A stretch of DNA of 42,233 nt from Paracoccus sp. UBA889 (GCA_002294185.1 DBFD01000030.1:28740-70972), one strand, 5' to 3'; shown: positions 12,561-21,395, numbered from the stretch's first letter. The notes: generated by a model not told the origin, from the sequence alone. Program-made: numbers and translations.

Positions 12561-12905
12561 ACCCTGGTCGGGGCGGTCATTTCTTGGGTGCCTGTCTGCG
12601 CATGATGTGAAGCCCTTCGGGAGCCCGCGACACGGGGCGCCCCTCGTGCCGCGATCGCGGGAAGGCCAAGACTCCCCGGACAGCAGAAAAGGTGCGTAAA
12701 GCCCTTGCAGGCGGGCATGGAGATCCTCGGGGCGGGTTCGGCCTCGGTAAATTTTTTCCTTTCCCCGGCACGGCTTGTTCACGACGAGGCTTGCCTGCTG
12801 CAAGGCTTCGTGCCATCAAATGACGCTCAAGATCCCGCCTCAGGGACGATGTTGCGCCCTTGCAGGAATGCGGCGTAGCATCCGTAGGACAACAGGAGGA
12901 AAACC
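12561..12905. other. Non-coding region between guaB and tctC
   Basis: This 345-base stretch has no convincing gene. An 80-codon leftward frame at 12577-12819 has arginine-rich, low-information composition and no clear ribosome site. It holds a long GC hairpin at 12626-12653 (CGCG and CACG arms around GGGCGCCCC), a 12-base perfect palindrome CCGCGATCGCGG at 12649-12660, and a rightward terminator at 12728-12757. The last 50 bases before tctC include its strong ribosome site ACAGGAGGAAAACC. I cannot place the tctC promoter with confidence. Confidence 0.6.
12728..12757 (+). terminator. Intrinsic terminator downstream of guaB
   Basis: CGGGGC, a loop of 7 and GCCTCG pair with one G-U, followed by GTAAATTTTTT. 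It is one of the few hairpins in this GC-rich window with a real T-tract. It lies about 165 bases beyond the guaB stop. Confidence 0.7.
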
Positions 12906-13895
12906 ATGATTTTCAAGGCAAGCCGGATGATCGCGGCCGCCGCGTTGCTGGGCGCGTCGTCGCTGGGCGCGATGGCGCAGGATTTCAATCCCACCAATCC
13001 CGAATGCATCGCCCCGGCCAATCCCGGCGGCGGCTGGGACTTCACCTGCCGCCAGGTCGGCAAGACGATGCAGGATCTGGGATTGATCGACACGACGATG
13101 CAGGTCGTCAATCTGGCCGGCGGCGGCGGCGGCGTGGCCTTTGCCGAGGTCGTCAACAAGCGCGAGGACGACAACAACCTGATCGTGGCGGCGTCCTCGG
13201 CGACCGCGACGCGGCTGGCACAGGGCGCCTATCCGGGCAACACCATGGATCAGGTCCGCTGGCTGGGCTCGATCGGGGCCGATTACGGCGTCATCGCCGT
13301 GGCGGCCGACAGCGAGATCAAGACGCTGCCGGAACTGCTGGACAAGATCAAGGCCGATCCGGGTTCGATCTCGGTCGCGGGCGGTTCGGCCGTGGGCGGC
13401 TGGGATCACCTGAAGGTGCTGATCGCGGCCGATGCCTATGGCATCGAGGATGTCCGCTCGGTCAAGTATATCGCCTTCGATGGCGGCGGCGAGGCCGTGA
13501 CCCAGCTTCTGGCAGGGTCGGTCCAGGCCTTCACTGGCGACCTTTCCGAGGCCAAGGGCTTTGTCGATAGCGGCGACATCAGGGTGATCGCGGTGCTGGC
13601 CCCCGAACGGCTTGACGGCGAATTCGCCGATTTTCCGACCGCCAAGGAACAGGGTGTGGATGCTGTCGGCGCGAACTGGCGCGGTTTCTATGGGCCGGGC
13701 GGCATGTCCGACGAAGCCTATAACGGTTGGGTGTCGAAGCTGGGCGAGCTTTATGCCTCGGACGAATGGAAAGAGGTGATGAAGGTGAACGGCATCGCGC
13801 CGCTGGACCTTCAGGGCGAGGAATTCCAGCAATTCGTGTCCGAATCGGTGACCCGGATCCAGGACATCTCGCGCAAGATCGGCATCATCAAGTAG
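12906..13895 (+). CDS. tctC: Tripartite tricarboxylate transporter substrate-binding protein (TctC/Bug family)
   Basis: The 329-residue periplasmic receptor has a clear signal peptide (MIFKASRMIAAAALLGASSL then GAMAQ, cleavage near residue 25). The Bug-type N-terminal pocket follows (CIAPANPGGGWDFTCRQVG), then GGGGGVAFAEV, the SVAGGSAVGGWDHL region and GVDAVGANWRGFYGP. These proteins bind organic acids such as tricarboxylates and deliver them to the TctAB membrane pair. It is the first gene of tctCBA, with an excellent ribosome site AGGAGG 6 bases before the ATG. The ligand cannot be told from sequence. No TctDE two-component genes are adjacent. Confidence 0.92.
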   Translation: MIFKASRMIAAAALLGASSLGAMAQDFNPTNPECIAPANPGGGWDFTCRQVGKTMQDLGLIDTTMQVVNLAGGGGGVAFAEVVNKREDDNNLIVAASSATATRLAQGAYPGNTMDQVRWLGSIGADYGVIAVAADSEIKTLPELLDKIKADPGSISVAGGSAVGGWDHLKVLIAADAYGIEDVRSVKYIAFDGGGEAVTQLLAGSVQAFTGDLSEAKGFVDSGDIRVIAVLAPERLDGEFADFPTAKEQGVDAVGANWRGFYGPGGMSDEAYNGWVSKLGELYASDEWKEVMKVNGIAPLDLQGEEFQQFVSESVTRIQDISRKIGIIK

Positions 13896-13973
13896 ACGCG
13901 GGCTGATGCCGGCAAACATCTCGGGCGCCGCGACCTTTCGCGGCGCCGCTTCTGTCCCGAAAGGAAATCAGCG

Positions 13974-14405
13974 ATGAGCGATCGCATCCTTGGCCTCGTC
14001 GGCATCCTGCTGGCGATCGGTTTCGCGCTGGCCGCGCTGTCGATCGAGGAAAGCTTCCTGTCGGACGCTGTCGGTCCCAAGGCATTTCCCCTGATCATCG
14101 CGGCCGTCCTGGGACTGGCCAGCATCGTCATCGCGCTGCGCCCCGATCCCGATCCGACCTGGCCCGCCCTGGGCCGCCTGGCCGAGATCGGCGCGGCGGT
14201 GCTGGTCATGATCCTCTATGCCAAATTGCTGCCGGAAGCGGGTTTCGTCATCGCGACAGCCTTCGCCGCAACCTATCTGTCCTGGCGTCTCGGGTCGACG
14301 ATCCTCTGGGCCACGGCGACGGGAATCGGCACCTCGCTGGGCATTTATGTCATCTTCAATCTGGCTCTGGGTCTGTCGCTGGCGCGCGGCCCGTTCGGCT
14401 TCTGA
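13974..14405 (+). CDS. tctB: Tripartite tricarboxylate transporter small membrane subunit TctB
   Basis: The 143-residue protein has four predicted hydrophobic segments (starting near residues 5, 40, 75 and 115). The phrase DAVGPKAFPLIIAAVLGLAS is typical of TctB (DUF1468). It forms the small membrane subunit of the transporter with TctA. A good ribosome site (GAAAGGAAATCAGCG) precedes the ATG, and the stop is 11 bases before tctA. Gene order C-B-A is the usual one for this system. Confidence 0.88.
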   Translation: MSDRILGLVGILLAIGFALAALSIEESFLSDAVGPKAFPLIIAAVLGLASIVIALRPDPDPTWPALGRLAEIGAAVLVMILYAKLLPEAGFVIATAFAATYLSWRLGSTILWATATGIGTSLGIYVIFNLALGLSLARGPFGF

Positions 14406-14416
14406 AGGAGCGCGTC

Positions 14417-15955
14417 ATGGAAACCCTGTCCAATCTTGCCGACGGCTTCGCCATCGCGCTGACCTGGCAGAATCTGAGCCTTGCCTTGCTGGGCTGTTTT
14501 CTGGGCACCATCATGGGCGCGCTGCCGGGGCTGGGGCCATCGAACGGCGTGGCGATCCTGATCCCGCTGGCCTTCACGCTGGGGCTTGGCGCCACGCCGT
14601 CGCTGATCCTGCTGACCTCGGTCTATTACGGGGCGATGTATGGCGGGCGGATTTCGTCGATCCTGCTGAACATACCGGGGGACGAGCCAGCGATGATGAC
14701 CTGTCTGGACGGGCACCCGATGGCCAGGAAGGGCCTGGCCGGAGAGGCGCTGTCGCTGTCGGGCATCGCCTCTTTCGTCGGATCCTTCATCGCGACCTGG
14801 GGCCTGATCGTGCTGGCCCCGCAACTGGTCAAGATCGCGCTGCTTTTCGGACCGGCCGAATATTTCGCGCTGTTCGCGCTGGCCTTCATGACGCTGGGCG
14901 GGGTTTCCTCGACCAACCAGGCGAAATCGGCCTTTGCCGCGGCCCTTGGCCTTGGCTTGGCGATGATCGGCGTCGACACGCAGACCGGCGTGCCGCGCTT
15001 TACCTTCGGCGAGGTCAATCTTTACGACGGGCTGGATTTCCTGGTCGCGATCGTCGGCCTTTTCGCGCTGTCGGAAGTCTTCATCTTCCTGGAAGAGGGG
15101 CACGGCGCCTCGGATGCCGAGGGCCGCAAGCTGAAGATCGGCCGACTGACGCCGCCCTGGTCGATGCTGAAATCCTGCATCCCGACAATGCTGCGGACTT
15201 CGGGCCTGGGCTTTGTCGCGGGCGTCCTGCCCGGGGCGGGCGCCTCGCTGGGCTCGTTCATCTCCTATACGATGGAAAAGCGGCTGGTGGACAAGGACAA
15301 CACCTTCGGCACCGGCGACCCGCGCGGTGTCGCCGCGCCCGAGGCCGGCAACAACGCCGCCGCCGGCGGCGCGCTGGTGCCGATGCTGGCGCTTGGGGTG
15401 CCGGGATCGGGGACGACGGCGGTGCTGCTGGCGGTCCTGCTGTCGCTGAACATCACGCCCGGGCCGCTTCTGTTCACCAACAATCCGGATGTGGTCTGGG
15501 GACTGATCGCGGCGCTGTTCATCGCCAACTTCATGCTGCTGGCGCTGAACATCCCGATGGTGGGCCTGTTCACCCGCATCCTGCTGGTCCCGCCACGGGT
15601 GCTGATGCCGGTCGTGGCGATGGTCAGCTTCGTGGGCATCTACGGCATTTCCGGTTCCTCGTTCGATCTTCTGGTGATGATCGGCTTCGGCGTCATGGGT
15701 TGGGTGCTGCGCAAGTTCGACGTGCCGCTGGTGCCCATCATCCTTGGCACACTTCTGGGCAACCAGATGGAAAACAACCTGCGCCGCGCCATCACCATCG
15801 ACAACGGCAACTGGTTCACCCTGATCGATTCCCCGCTGGCGATCACGCTGTGGGCCATCGCGATAGCCGGATTCCTTCTGCCGCTGATCGTGGGTCGCCG
15901 CGTCAAGTCGGGGATGCGCCGGCGTGGCGATGACGAGGGCTCGATCCGGGACTGA
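14417..15955 (+). CDS. tctA: Tripartite tricarboxylate transporter large permease TctA
   Basis: This 512-residue polytopic inner-membrane protein shows the family signatures ALPGLGPSNGVAILIPLAF, TSVYYGAMYGGRISSILLN, IPGDEPAMMTCLDGHPM and APEAGNNAAAGGALVPMLAL. Length and the many hydrophobic segments fit TctA, the main secondary-transport channel driven by an ion gradient. AGGAG lies 7 bases upstream of the ATG. It is the last gene of the operon and is followed 31 bases later by a strong hairpin shared with the convergent dGTPase gene. Confidence 0.95.
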   Translation: METLSNLADGFAIALTWQNLSLALLGCFLGTIMGALPGLGPSNGVAILIPLAFTLGLGATPSLILLTSVYYGAMYGGRISSILLNIPGDEPAMMTCLDGHPMARKGLAGEALSLSGIASFVGSFIATWGLIVLAPQLVKIALLFGPAEYFALFALAFMTLGGVSSTNQAKSAFAAALGLGLAMIGVDTQTGVPRFTFGEVNLYDGLDFLVAIVGLFALSEVFIFLEEGHGASDAEGRKLKIGRLTPPWSMLKSCIPTMLRTSGLGFVAGVLPGAGASLGSFISYTMEKRLVDKDNTFGTGDPRGVAAPEAGNNAAAGGALVPMLALGVPGSGTTAVLLAVLLSLNITPGPLLFTNNPDVVWGLIAALFIANFMLLALNIPMVGLFTRILLVPPRVLMPVVAMVSFVGIYGISGSSFDLLVMIGFGVMGWVLRKFDVPLVPIILGTLLGNQMENNLRRAITIDNGNWFTLIDSPLAITLWAIAIAGFLLPLIVGRRVKSGMRRRGDDEGSIRD

Positions 15956-15986
15956 GGCCGATCGGTCTTGCGGCGCCGCATGACAT

Positions 15987-16019
15987 GGCGCGGCACGGAC
16001 AGCCCGTGTCGCGCCCTTT
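15987..16019. terminator. Bidirectional hairpin between tctA and dgt
   Basis: GGCGCGGCACGG pairs with CCGTGTCGCGCC over 12 positions with a single G-U, with a 5-base loop, then CTTT on the plus strand. It lies between convergent genes and ends at the dgt stop codon. Confidence 0.7.
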
Positions 16020-17176
16020 CAACCGGTCAGCAGCCGCTGCGCCTCTGATATCGCATAGCGGTCGGTCATCCCCGAGACGTAGTCCAGCACGATGCGGGCA
16101 CGGCGGGTTTCATCGGGCGCCGCCTCGGCCGCGCTGTGCCATTGCGGCGGCATCTGGGCGGGGTCCGACAGAAACAGCGGGAACAGCTCGTTCAGGATCG
16201 CCGTCACCCGGACCCGTTCATCCACGACCGAGGGCGCGCGATACATGCGCGTGAACAGGAACGACTTGATCGCCTTGATGTTCTGGTAGAGCGGCTTGGA
16301 AAAGCGGATGATCGGCCCGTCCATGTCGCGGATTTCCTGCGCCGATTGCGGCTGCAGGCCCGCCAGCCGGTTCTCGGCCACGGCGATGACGTCCTCGACC
16401 ATGACGCCGAAGACCCGCCGCAGCGCCTCGTGTCGCCGCCGCATCCGGTCGAGGCCGGGATAGAGGCGGTCCACCTCGGCGAAGGCGGGACCGATCACGG
16501 GCAATTCGGCCAGTTCCTCCTCGGTGAACAATTCGGCCCGCAGACCGTCATGCAGATCGTGGTGGTTATAGGCCACGTCATCGGCCACGGCCGCCACCTG
16601 CGCCTCGGCGCTGGCATTGCTTGAAAGCTCCAGATCCCAGTCGCCGTTCACCTCGGCCAGGGCATAGGGCAGGGGCGGCTCCACCGGCCCGTTATGCTTG
16701 GCGATCCCCTCCAGCGCCTCCCATGTCAGGTTCAGCCCGTCGAAATCGGCATAGTGCCGTTCCAGCCGGGTGACGATCCGCAGCGCCTGCGCGTTGTGAT
16801 CGAAGCCGCCATAGGGCTGCATCAGCGCGGATAACGCATCCTCGCCGGTATGGCCAAAGGGGGGGTGGCCCAGATCGTGGGCCAGCGCCACCGTCTCGGC
16901 CAGGTCGGTGTTCAGCCGCAGCGCGCCGGCGATGGTGCGGGCGACCTGCGCCACCTCGATCGTGTGGGTCAGCCGGGTGCGGAAGTAATCGCCGCGATAT
17001 TCGTCGCCGTCATGTTCGACGAAGACCTGCGTCTTGTGCTTCAGCCGCCGGAAGGCGCTGGAATGGATGATCCGGTCGCGGTCGCGCTGCCAGGGCGAGC
17101 GGAAGGTGGACAGGCTTTCCGGATGCAGCCTGCCGCGACTGTCTTCGGGCTGGCAGGCATAGGGGGCGGTGGACAA
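16019..17176 (-). CDS. dgt: Deoxyguanosinetriphosphate triphosphohydrolase-like protein (HD domain)
   Basis: This 385-residue HD-superfamily phosphohydrolase has the metal site His71 (RLTHTIEVAQ), His100-Asp101 (LAHDLGHPPFGHTGE) and a later Asp in VADDVAYNHHDLHD. The N-terminal RSPWQRDRDRIIHSSAFRRL is diagnostic for the dNTP triphosphohydrolase type 2 group. Members cut dNTPs to deoxynucleoside and triphosphate and help set dNTP pools. It diverges from the ErpA-type gene across about 75 bases that must hold both promoters. Substrate preference among dNTPs is not decided by the sequence. Confidence 0.94.
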   Translation of the reverse strand: MSTAPYACQPEDSRGRLHPESLSTFRSPWQRDRDRIIHSSAFRRLKHKTQVFVEHDGDEYRGDYFRTRLTHTIEVAQVARTIAGALRLNTDLAETVALAHDLGHPPFGHTGEDALSALMQPYGGFDHNAQALRIVTRLERHYADFDGLNLTWEALEGIAKHNGPVEPPLPYALAEVNGDWDLELSSNASAEAQVAAVADDVAYNHHDLHDGLRAELFTEEELAELPVIGPAFAEVDRLYPGLDRMRRRHEALRRVFGVMVEDVIAVAENRLAGLQPQSAQEIRDMDGPIIRFSKPLYQNIKAIKSFLFTRMYRAPSVVDERVRVTAILNELFPLFLSDPAQMPPQWHSAAEAAPDETRRARIVLDYVSGMTDRYAISEAQRLLTG

Positions 17177-17250
17177 GGCGCGGTCCTTCCTTGCGAGGGA
17201 TGCGTGCAGAGCCTATATTCCTGACCCAAGGACGAAAACGGGAACGCCCC

Positions 17251-17574
17251 ATGAACCTGCCTCCGAAAGTGACCGAACGGGCCTTTGCCCACCTTGCCGA
17301 GATCAATGCGGGCGGCGACGTCCGTCCGCTGCGCGTCGCGGTGGCCGGGGGCGGCTGTTCCGGGTTTCAATACGAGATCCGGCTGGATCAGGCCGAAGCC
17401 GACGATCTGGTGCTGGAAGGCGCCGGCCAGCGGGTCGTCGTCGATCCGGTCTCGCTGCCCTATCTGGCGGGTGCGGTGATCGATTTCGCGGATGAGCTGA
17501 TCGGCGCCCGGTTCACCATCGACAATCCGAACGCCACCTCAAGTTGCGGCTGTGGCACGTCCTTTTCGATGTGA
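17251..17574 (+). CDS. erpA: A-type iron-sulfur cluster carrier (ErpA/IscA family)
   Basis: The 107-residue protein has the HesB/IscA fold. The three conserved cysteines are Cys36 (GGGCSGFQY), Cys99 and Cys101 (SSCGCGTSF), which hold a [2Fe-2S] or [4Fe-4S] cluster for transfer to apo-proteins. I take ATG 17251 (NLPPKVTERAFAHL follows); upstream in-frame ATGs at 17191 and 17200 give an unrelated extension. The ribosome site is weak (GGGAA). It is not linked to isc or suf genes here. ErpA rather than IscA is suggested by the sequence VDPVSLPYLAGAVIDF but not certain. Its stop codon directly abuts the stop of the convergent gene. Confidence 0.9.
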   Translation: MNLPPKVTERAFAHLAEINAGGDVRPLRVAVAGGGCSGFQYEIRLDQAEADDLVLEGAGQRVVVDPVSLPYLAGAVIDFADELIGARFTIDNPNATSSCGCGTSFSM

Positions 17575-18186
17575 TCAGCCGCAGAGACGTTTGCGGATCA
17601 CGAAGCTGCGCTCGATATAGCGCAGCTTGGGCGGCGCCTCCAGACCGTTGGGTCGCGGAATGCCGTAACGGCGTTCCCGCATGACCGGATCCAGCCCGCG
17701 TTCCGGCGGGTATTCGGCGTCCTCGCTGGTCCACGACACGATCTGGCATTCCGCGCGCGGGTCCGCATCGACGATCTTCATGGTGCCGTTCTCCTCGATG
17801 AGCGTGACGATATAGACGCGGCGCCGATTCAGGCCGAGAATGCTGAAATCCAGAACCTGCCGCATCTCGGTCCGGCCTGTCTCCGGGCCGAAGAGGGCGT
17901 CTTTTCCCTGCCAGTCGAGGCCATAGGCGAAACGCAGCCGCCACTGGCCGGGCGGCACCAGAAGGCGAAAGAAATCCCCGCCACGGATATAGCCCGCCAT
18001 GATCGCCCGGCCGCTGCCAGGTTCGGTCACATGGACCAGGTAATCCTTGCCGGGCAGGGTCTTGACCTGCAGCGGAAAGGTCGCGGGCAACCCGCTGCGG
18101 TTCCACATCAGTCCGGTCTGCGGACGTTCCTGTGCGGCCGCCGCAAGCGGCAGAAGGCACAGCGCAAGGACCAGAAGGCGCCACAT
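17575..18186 (-). CDS. Exported protein of unknown function
   Basis: The 203-residue product has a clear signal peptide (MWRLLVLALCLLPLAAAAQ, cleavage before about Glu20) and no later membrane segment, so it is likely periplasmic. The mature part is mostly beta-type, with aromatic pairs (YIRGGDFFRLLVPPGQWRLRF) and a basic C terminus (IERSFVIRKRLCG). I do not recognise a domain. I chose ATG 18186 because it starts the signal peptide; an in-frame ATG 36 bases upstream adds only arginine-rich sequence. It follows glmS on the same strand by 48 bases, after a strong hairpin, so it may be transcribed alone or by read-through. Confidence 0.75.
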   Translation of the reverse strand: MWRLLVLALCLLPLAAAAQERPQTGLMWNRSGLPATFPLQVKTLPGKDYLVHVTEPGSGRAIMAGYIRGGDFFRLLVPPGQWRLRFAYGLDWQGKDALFGPETGRTEMRQVLDFSILGLNRRRVYIVTLIEENGTMKIVDADPRAECQIVSWTSEDAEYPPERGLDPVMRERRYGIPRPNGLEAPPKLRYIERSFVIRKRLCG

Positions 18187-18210
18187 GGTTCCGATCCTAG
18201 CGCGGAAGGG

Positions 18211-18229
18211 GCGCGGCGTCACGCCGCGC
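18211..18229 (-). terminator. Hairpin at the 3' end of glmS
   Basis: A perfect 8-bp stem GCGCGGCG-TCA-CGCCGCGC sits 6 bases after the glmS stop codon on the leftward transcript. The tail is CCCCTTCC, not a strong T-run, so termination may be partial or factor-assisted. Confidence 0.5.
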
Positions 18230-18234
18230 GGGCA

Positions 18235-20052
18235 TCACTCGACCGTGACGGATTTCGCCAGATTGCGCGGCTGATCCACATCCGTGCCTTTCGCCACCGC
18301 CGTGTGATAGGCCAGATATTGCATCGGGATCGCATAGAGGATCGGCTGGAACGCCCCGCCACCCGAGGGCAGGCGCAGCGTGGCGTGCACACCCTCGCCC
18401 CCCGCCGCGATCCCGGCCTGGTCCGAGACCAGCAGAATCTGCCCGTGCCGGGCCATCACCTCCTGCATGTTCGAGACGGTCTTGTCGAACAGCGCATCAT
18501 GGGGGGCCAGAACGATCACCGGCAGATCGCGGTCGATCAGCGCGATAGGGCCGTGCTTCAATTCCCCCGAGGCATAGCCTTCGGCGTGAATGTAGCTAAG
18601 TTCCTTCAGCTTCAGCGCACCTTCCAGCGCCACCGGATACAGCGCCCCGCGCCCCAGATACAGCACGTCCTGCGCCTGACCCAGCCATTCCGACAGCGCC
18701 CGGCAATCATCGGACAGGTTCAGCGCCTGCTGCAACAGGCCCGGCACGGCGCGCAGATCGGCCAGATGGCCCGCAAGCTGCACATCGTCGATCCGGCCGC
18801 GATCACGGGCCGCCTTCAGCGCCAGGATCGCCAGCACCGTCAACTGGCAGGTGAAGGCCTTGGAGGACGCCACGCTGACCTCGATCCCCGCCAGCGTCGG
18901 CAGCGCCACGTCGCTGTCGCGCGCAATGGCCGAGGTGCCCACATTCACCAGACCGACGGTTCGGGCCACCCGGTCCTTGGCATAATGCAGGGCAGCCAGC
19001 GTGTCCGCCGTCTCGCCCGACTGGCTGATGGCGATGAACCAGCTCTTGTCCGACAGCGGCGGCTCGCGATAGCGGAATTCCGAGGCCACGTCGATATCGC
19101 AGGGCAGGCCCGCCAGCCGCTCGAACCAGTATTTCGCGACATGGCCCGCCAGATGCGCGGTGCCGCAACCGACCAGCGCGATGCGGTCCACGCCCGTGAA
19201 ATCCAGCCCCTCGGGAAGCACGATCCGGTTGTCCTTGACGTAATGGTTCAGCACGTCGCCGATCACCACCGGCTGCTGAGCGATTTCCTTGGCCATGAAA
19301 TGCCGGTAGCCGCCCTTGTCGATCGCCGTCGCGCCGACGTCGATCCGGCTTTCGCCGCGGCCGACCGGACGCCCCCCGGCCTCATAGACCTGCACGCCCG
19401 CGCGGGTCAGGACGGCGTGGTCGCCATCCTCCAGATAGGTGATGCGGTCGGTAAAGGGCGACAGGGCCACCGCATCCGAACCCAGAAACATCTCGCCCGT
19501 GCCATGGCCGATGGCCAGCGGGCTGCCCCGGCGTGCCGCGATCATCAGATCGCCCTCGCCCTCGAACAGGAAGGCCAGCGCGAAGGCGCCGTGCAGGCGG
19601 GACAGGGTGGCGCGCGCGGCCTCCAGCGGTGACAGGCCCCGATCCAGATGATGGCCGGTCAGCAGGGCCACCGTCTCGGTATCGGTTTGGCTTTCGGGCC
19701 TGAGGCCGTTCGTGGCCAGTTCCTCGCGCAGGTCGCGGAAATTTTCGATGATGCCGTTATGAACCACGGCCACGCGGCCATGCCGATGGGGATGGGCATT
19801 CGTCTCGGTGGCGGCGCCATGGGTGGCCCAGCGGGTATGCCCGATCCCGGCATGGCCGCGAAGCGGATCAAGAACCAGCCGGTCCGACAAATTCACCAGC
19901 TTGCCCACCGCGCGGCGGCGATCCAGCCTGCCCGCATCGTCGACCGTCGCGACGCCGGCGCTGTCGTAACCGCGATATTCCAGTCGGCGCAACGCATCGA
20001 CCAGTTGCGGTGAAACTTCATGTTTTCCAAGTATGCCAATGATTCCACACAT
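18235..20052 (-). CDS. glmS: Glutamine-fructose-6-phosphate aminotransferase (isomerizing)
   Basis: This 605-residue enzyme makes glucosamine-6-phosphate from fructose-6-P and glutamine, the entry to peptidoglycan and LPS amino sugars. Cys2 (MCGIIGILG) is the glutaminase nucleophile, with GHTRWATHG and VVHNGIIENF in the class II amidotransferase domain. The two SIS domains follow (ISQSGETADTLAALHYAKD, then EGALKLKELSYIHAEGYASGELKHGP), and the end LAKSVTVE is typical. Its start overlaps the glmU stop by one base (TAATG), so both enzymes of the UDP-GlcNAc pathway are coupled. I see no glmS ribozyme, as expected outside Gram-positives. Confidence 0.98.
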   Translation of the reverse strand: MCGIIGILGKHEVSPQLVDALRRLEYRGYDSAGVATVDDAGRLDRRRAVGKLVNLSDRLVLDPLRGHAGIGHTRWATHGAATETNAHPHRHGRVAVVHNGIIENFRDLREELATNGLRPESQTDTETVALLTGHHLDRGLSPLEAARATLSRLHGAFALAFLFEGEGDLMIAARRGSPLAIGHGTGEMFLGSDAVALSPFTDRITYLEDGDHAVLTRAGVQVYEAGGRPVGRGESRIDVGATAIDKGGYRHFMAKEIAQQPVVIGDVLNHYVKDNRIVLPEGLDFTGVDRIALVGCGTAHLAGHVAKYWFERLAGLPCDIDVASEFRYREPPLSDKSWFIAISQSGETADTLAALHYAKDRVARTVGLVNVGTSAIARDSDVALPTLAGIEVSVASSKAFTCQLTVLAILALKAARDRGRIDDVQLAGHLADLRAVPGLLQQALNLSDDCRALSEWLGQAQDVLYLGRGALYPVALEGALKLKELSYIHAEGYASGELKHGPIALIDRDLPVIVLAPHDALFDKTVSNMQEVMARHGQILLVSDQAGIAAGGEGVHATLRLPSGGGAFQPILYAIPMQYLAYHTAVAKGTDVDQPRNLAKSVTVE

Positions 20053-21395
20053 TATTTATTGCCTTTTGCCAAGCGCAAAGCCGCCATGAGCCGGGTCGCG
20101 AGGCCGGGCTTGTTGACCTGCCGCGCGCGCGCCAGAGCCAGCGCCCCGTCCGGCACGTCCTGCGTGATCACCGAGCCCGATCCGGTCAGCGCATCCGCGC
20201 CGACCCGCACCGGCGCGACCAGCATCGTGTCCGATCCGATGAAGGCGCGCGGCCCGATCCGGGTCCGGTGCTTGCCGACGCCATCATAGTTGCAGGTGAC
20301 GGTGCCCGCGCCGATATTCGCGCGCTCGCCCACATGCGCATCGCCCAGATAGGTCAGGTGACCGACCTTCACGCCCTCGTCCAGAACCGAATTCTTGATC
20401 TCGACGAAGTTGCCGACATGCACGTCGCCGCCCAGTTCCGCGCCTGGACGCAGGCGGGCGAAGGGGCCGACCGTCGCGCCTGAGGAGATGTGGCAGCCTT
20501 CCAGATGGCAGAAGGGCAGGATTTCGGCGCCGGATTCGATGGTGACGCCGGGCCCGAAGACGACATTCTGGCCGATCACCGCGTCACGGCCGATGCAGGT
20601 GTCCAGCGCGAACCAGACGCTGCCCGGATCGAACAGGGTCACGCCGCCCGCCAGCGCCTCGGCCCGGGCTCGGGCCTGGAACGCGGTTTCGGCGGCGGCC
20701 AGCTCGGCGCGCGTGTTGATGCCCAATGTCTGCGCCTCATCGCAGGTGACGACATCCGTGCGCCGGCCCTCGGCCCGGGCCAGGGCCACCAGGTCGGTGA
20801 GATAATATTCCCCCGCCGCGTTGTTGTCAGACAGCCGCACGATCAGCTGCCGCAACAGGCCCGCATCCAGCGCCATCACGCCGGAATTGCACAGGGCAAT
20901 CTGCCGCGTAGCGTCGTCCGCGTCCTTGTATTCGACGATCCTGTCCAGACCCGTGCTGCCGACGACCAGTCGTCCATAACGGCCCGGATCCTCGGCCTCG
21001 AATCCCAGCACGACGACATCGGCGGGGTGGCCTGCCAACGCGGCCAGCGTATCCTGCCCGATGAAGGGCGTGTCGCCGTAGAGAACGACCACCTTGCCCT
21101 CGAATCCCTCCAGTTCGGGCAGGGCCTGCCGCACGGCGTGGCCGGTGCCAAGCTGACGGTCCTGGCGCACCAGCCGCGCCTCGGGGTCAAGCTGGCCAAC
21201 CGCCTGTTCCACGGCCTGCGCGCCGTGGCCGGCGACCACGATGACCTGTTCGGGGTCCAGCCCGCGGGCCGCGGTCAGTGCATGAGCGATCAGCGGCACC
21301 CCGGCCAGCCGATGCAGCACCTTGGGCAGGTCCGACTGCATTCGGCTGCCCTGTCCCGCCGCCAGAACCACCACCGATACGGGAATATCCGTCAT
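20052..21395 (-). CDS. glmU: Bifunctional glucosamine-1-phosphate N-acetyltransferase / UDP-GlcNAc pyrophosphorylase
   Basis: The 447-residue protein has the nucleotidyl-transfer motif LAAGQGSRMQSDLPKVLH at the N terminus, and GTGHAVRQALP and YGDTPFI nearby. A left-handed beta-helix of hexapeptide repeats begins near residue 250 (IGQNVVFGPGVTIESG, VGNFVEIKNS) and ends with the acetyltransferase region (GDAHVGERANIGAGTVTCNY). It makes UDP-N-acetylglucosamine in two steps. It is the first gene of glmU-glmS and diverges from a phosphatase gene over 122 bases. Length is close to E. coli GlmU (456). Confidence 0.97.
   Translation of the reverse strand: MTDIPVSVVVLAAGQGSRMQSDLPKVLHRLAGVPLIAHALTAARGLDPEQVIVVAGHGAQAVEQAVGQLDPEARLVRQDRQLGTGHAVRQALPELEGFEGKVVVLYGDTPFIGQDTLAALAGHPADVVVLGFEAEDPGRYGRLVVGSTGLDRIVEYKDADDATRQIALCNSGVMALDAGLLRQLIVRLSDNNAAGEYYLTDLVALARAEGRRTDVVTCDEAQTLGINTRAELAAAETAFQARARAEALAGGVTLFDPGSVWFALDTCIGRDAVIGQNVVFGPGVTIESGAEILPFCHLEGCHISSGATVGPFARLRPGAELGGDVHVGNFVEIKNSVLDEGVKVGHLTYLGDAHVGERANIGAGTVTCNYDGVGKHRTRIGPRAFIGSDTMLVAPVRVGADALTGSGSVITQDVPDGALALARARQVNKPGLATRLMAALRLAKGNK

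Noticed and set aside
12577-12819. 80-codon leftward frame between guaB and tctC
   Set aside because: Composition is Arg/Pro-rich, no ribosome site is convincing, and it runs across the guaB 3' hairpins and terminator.
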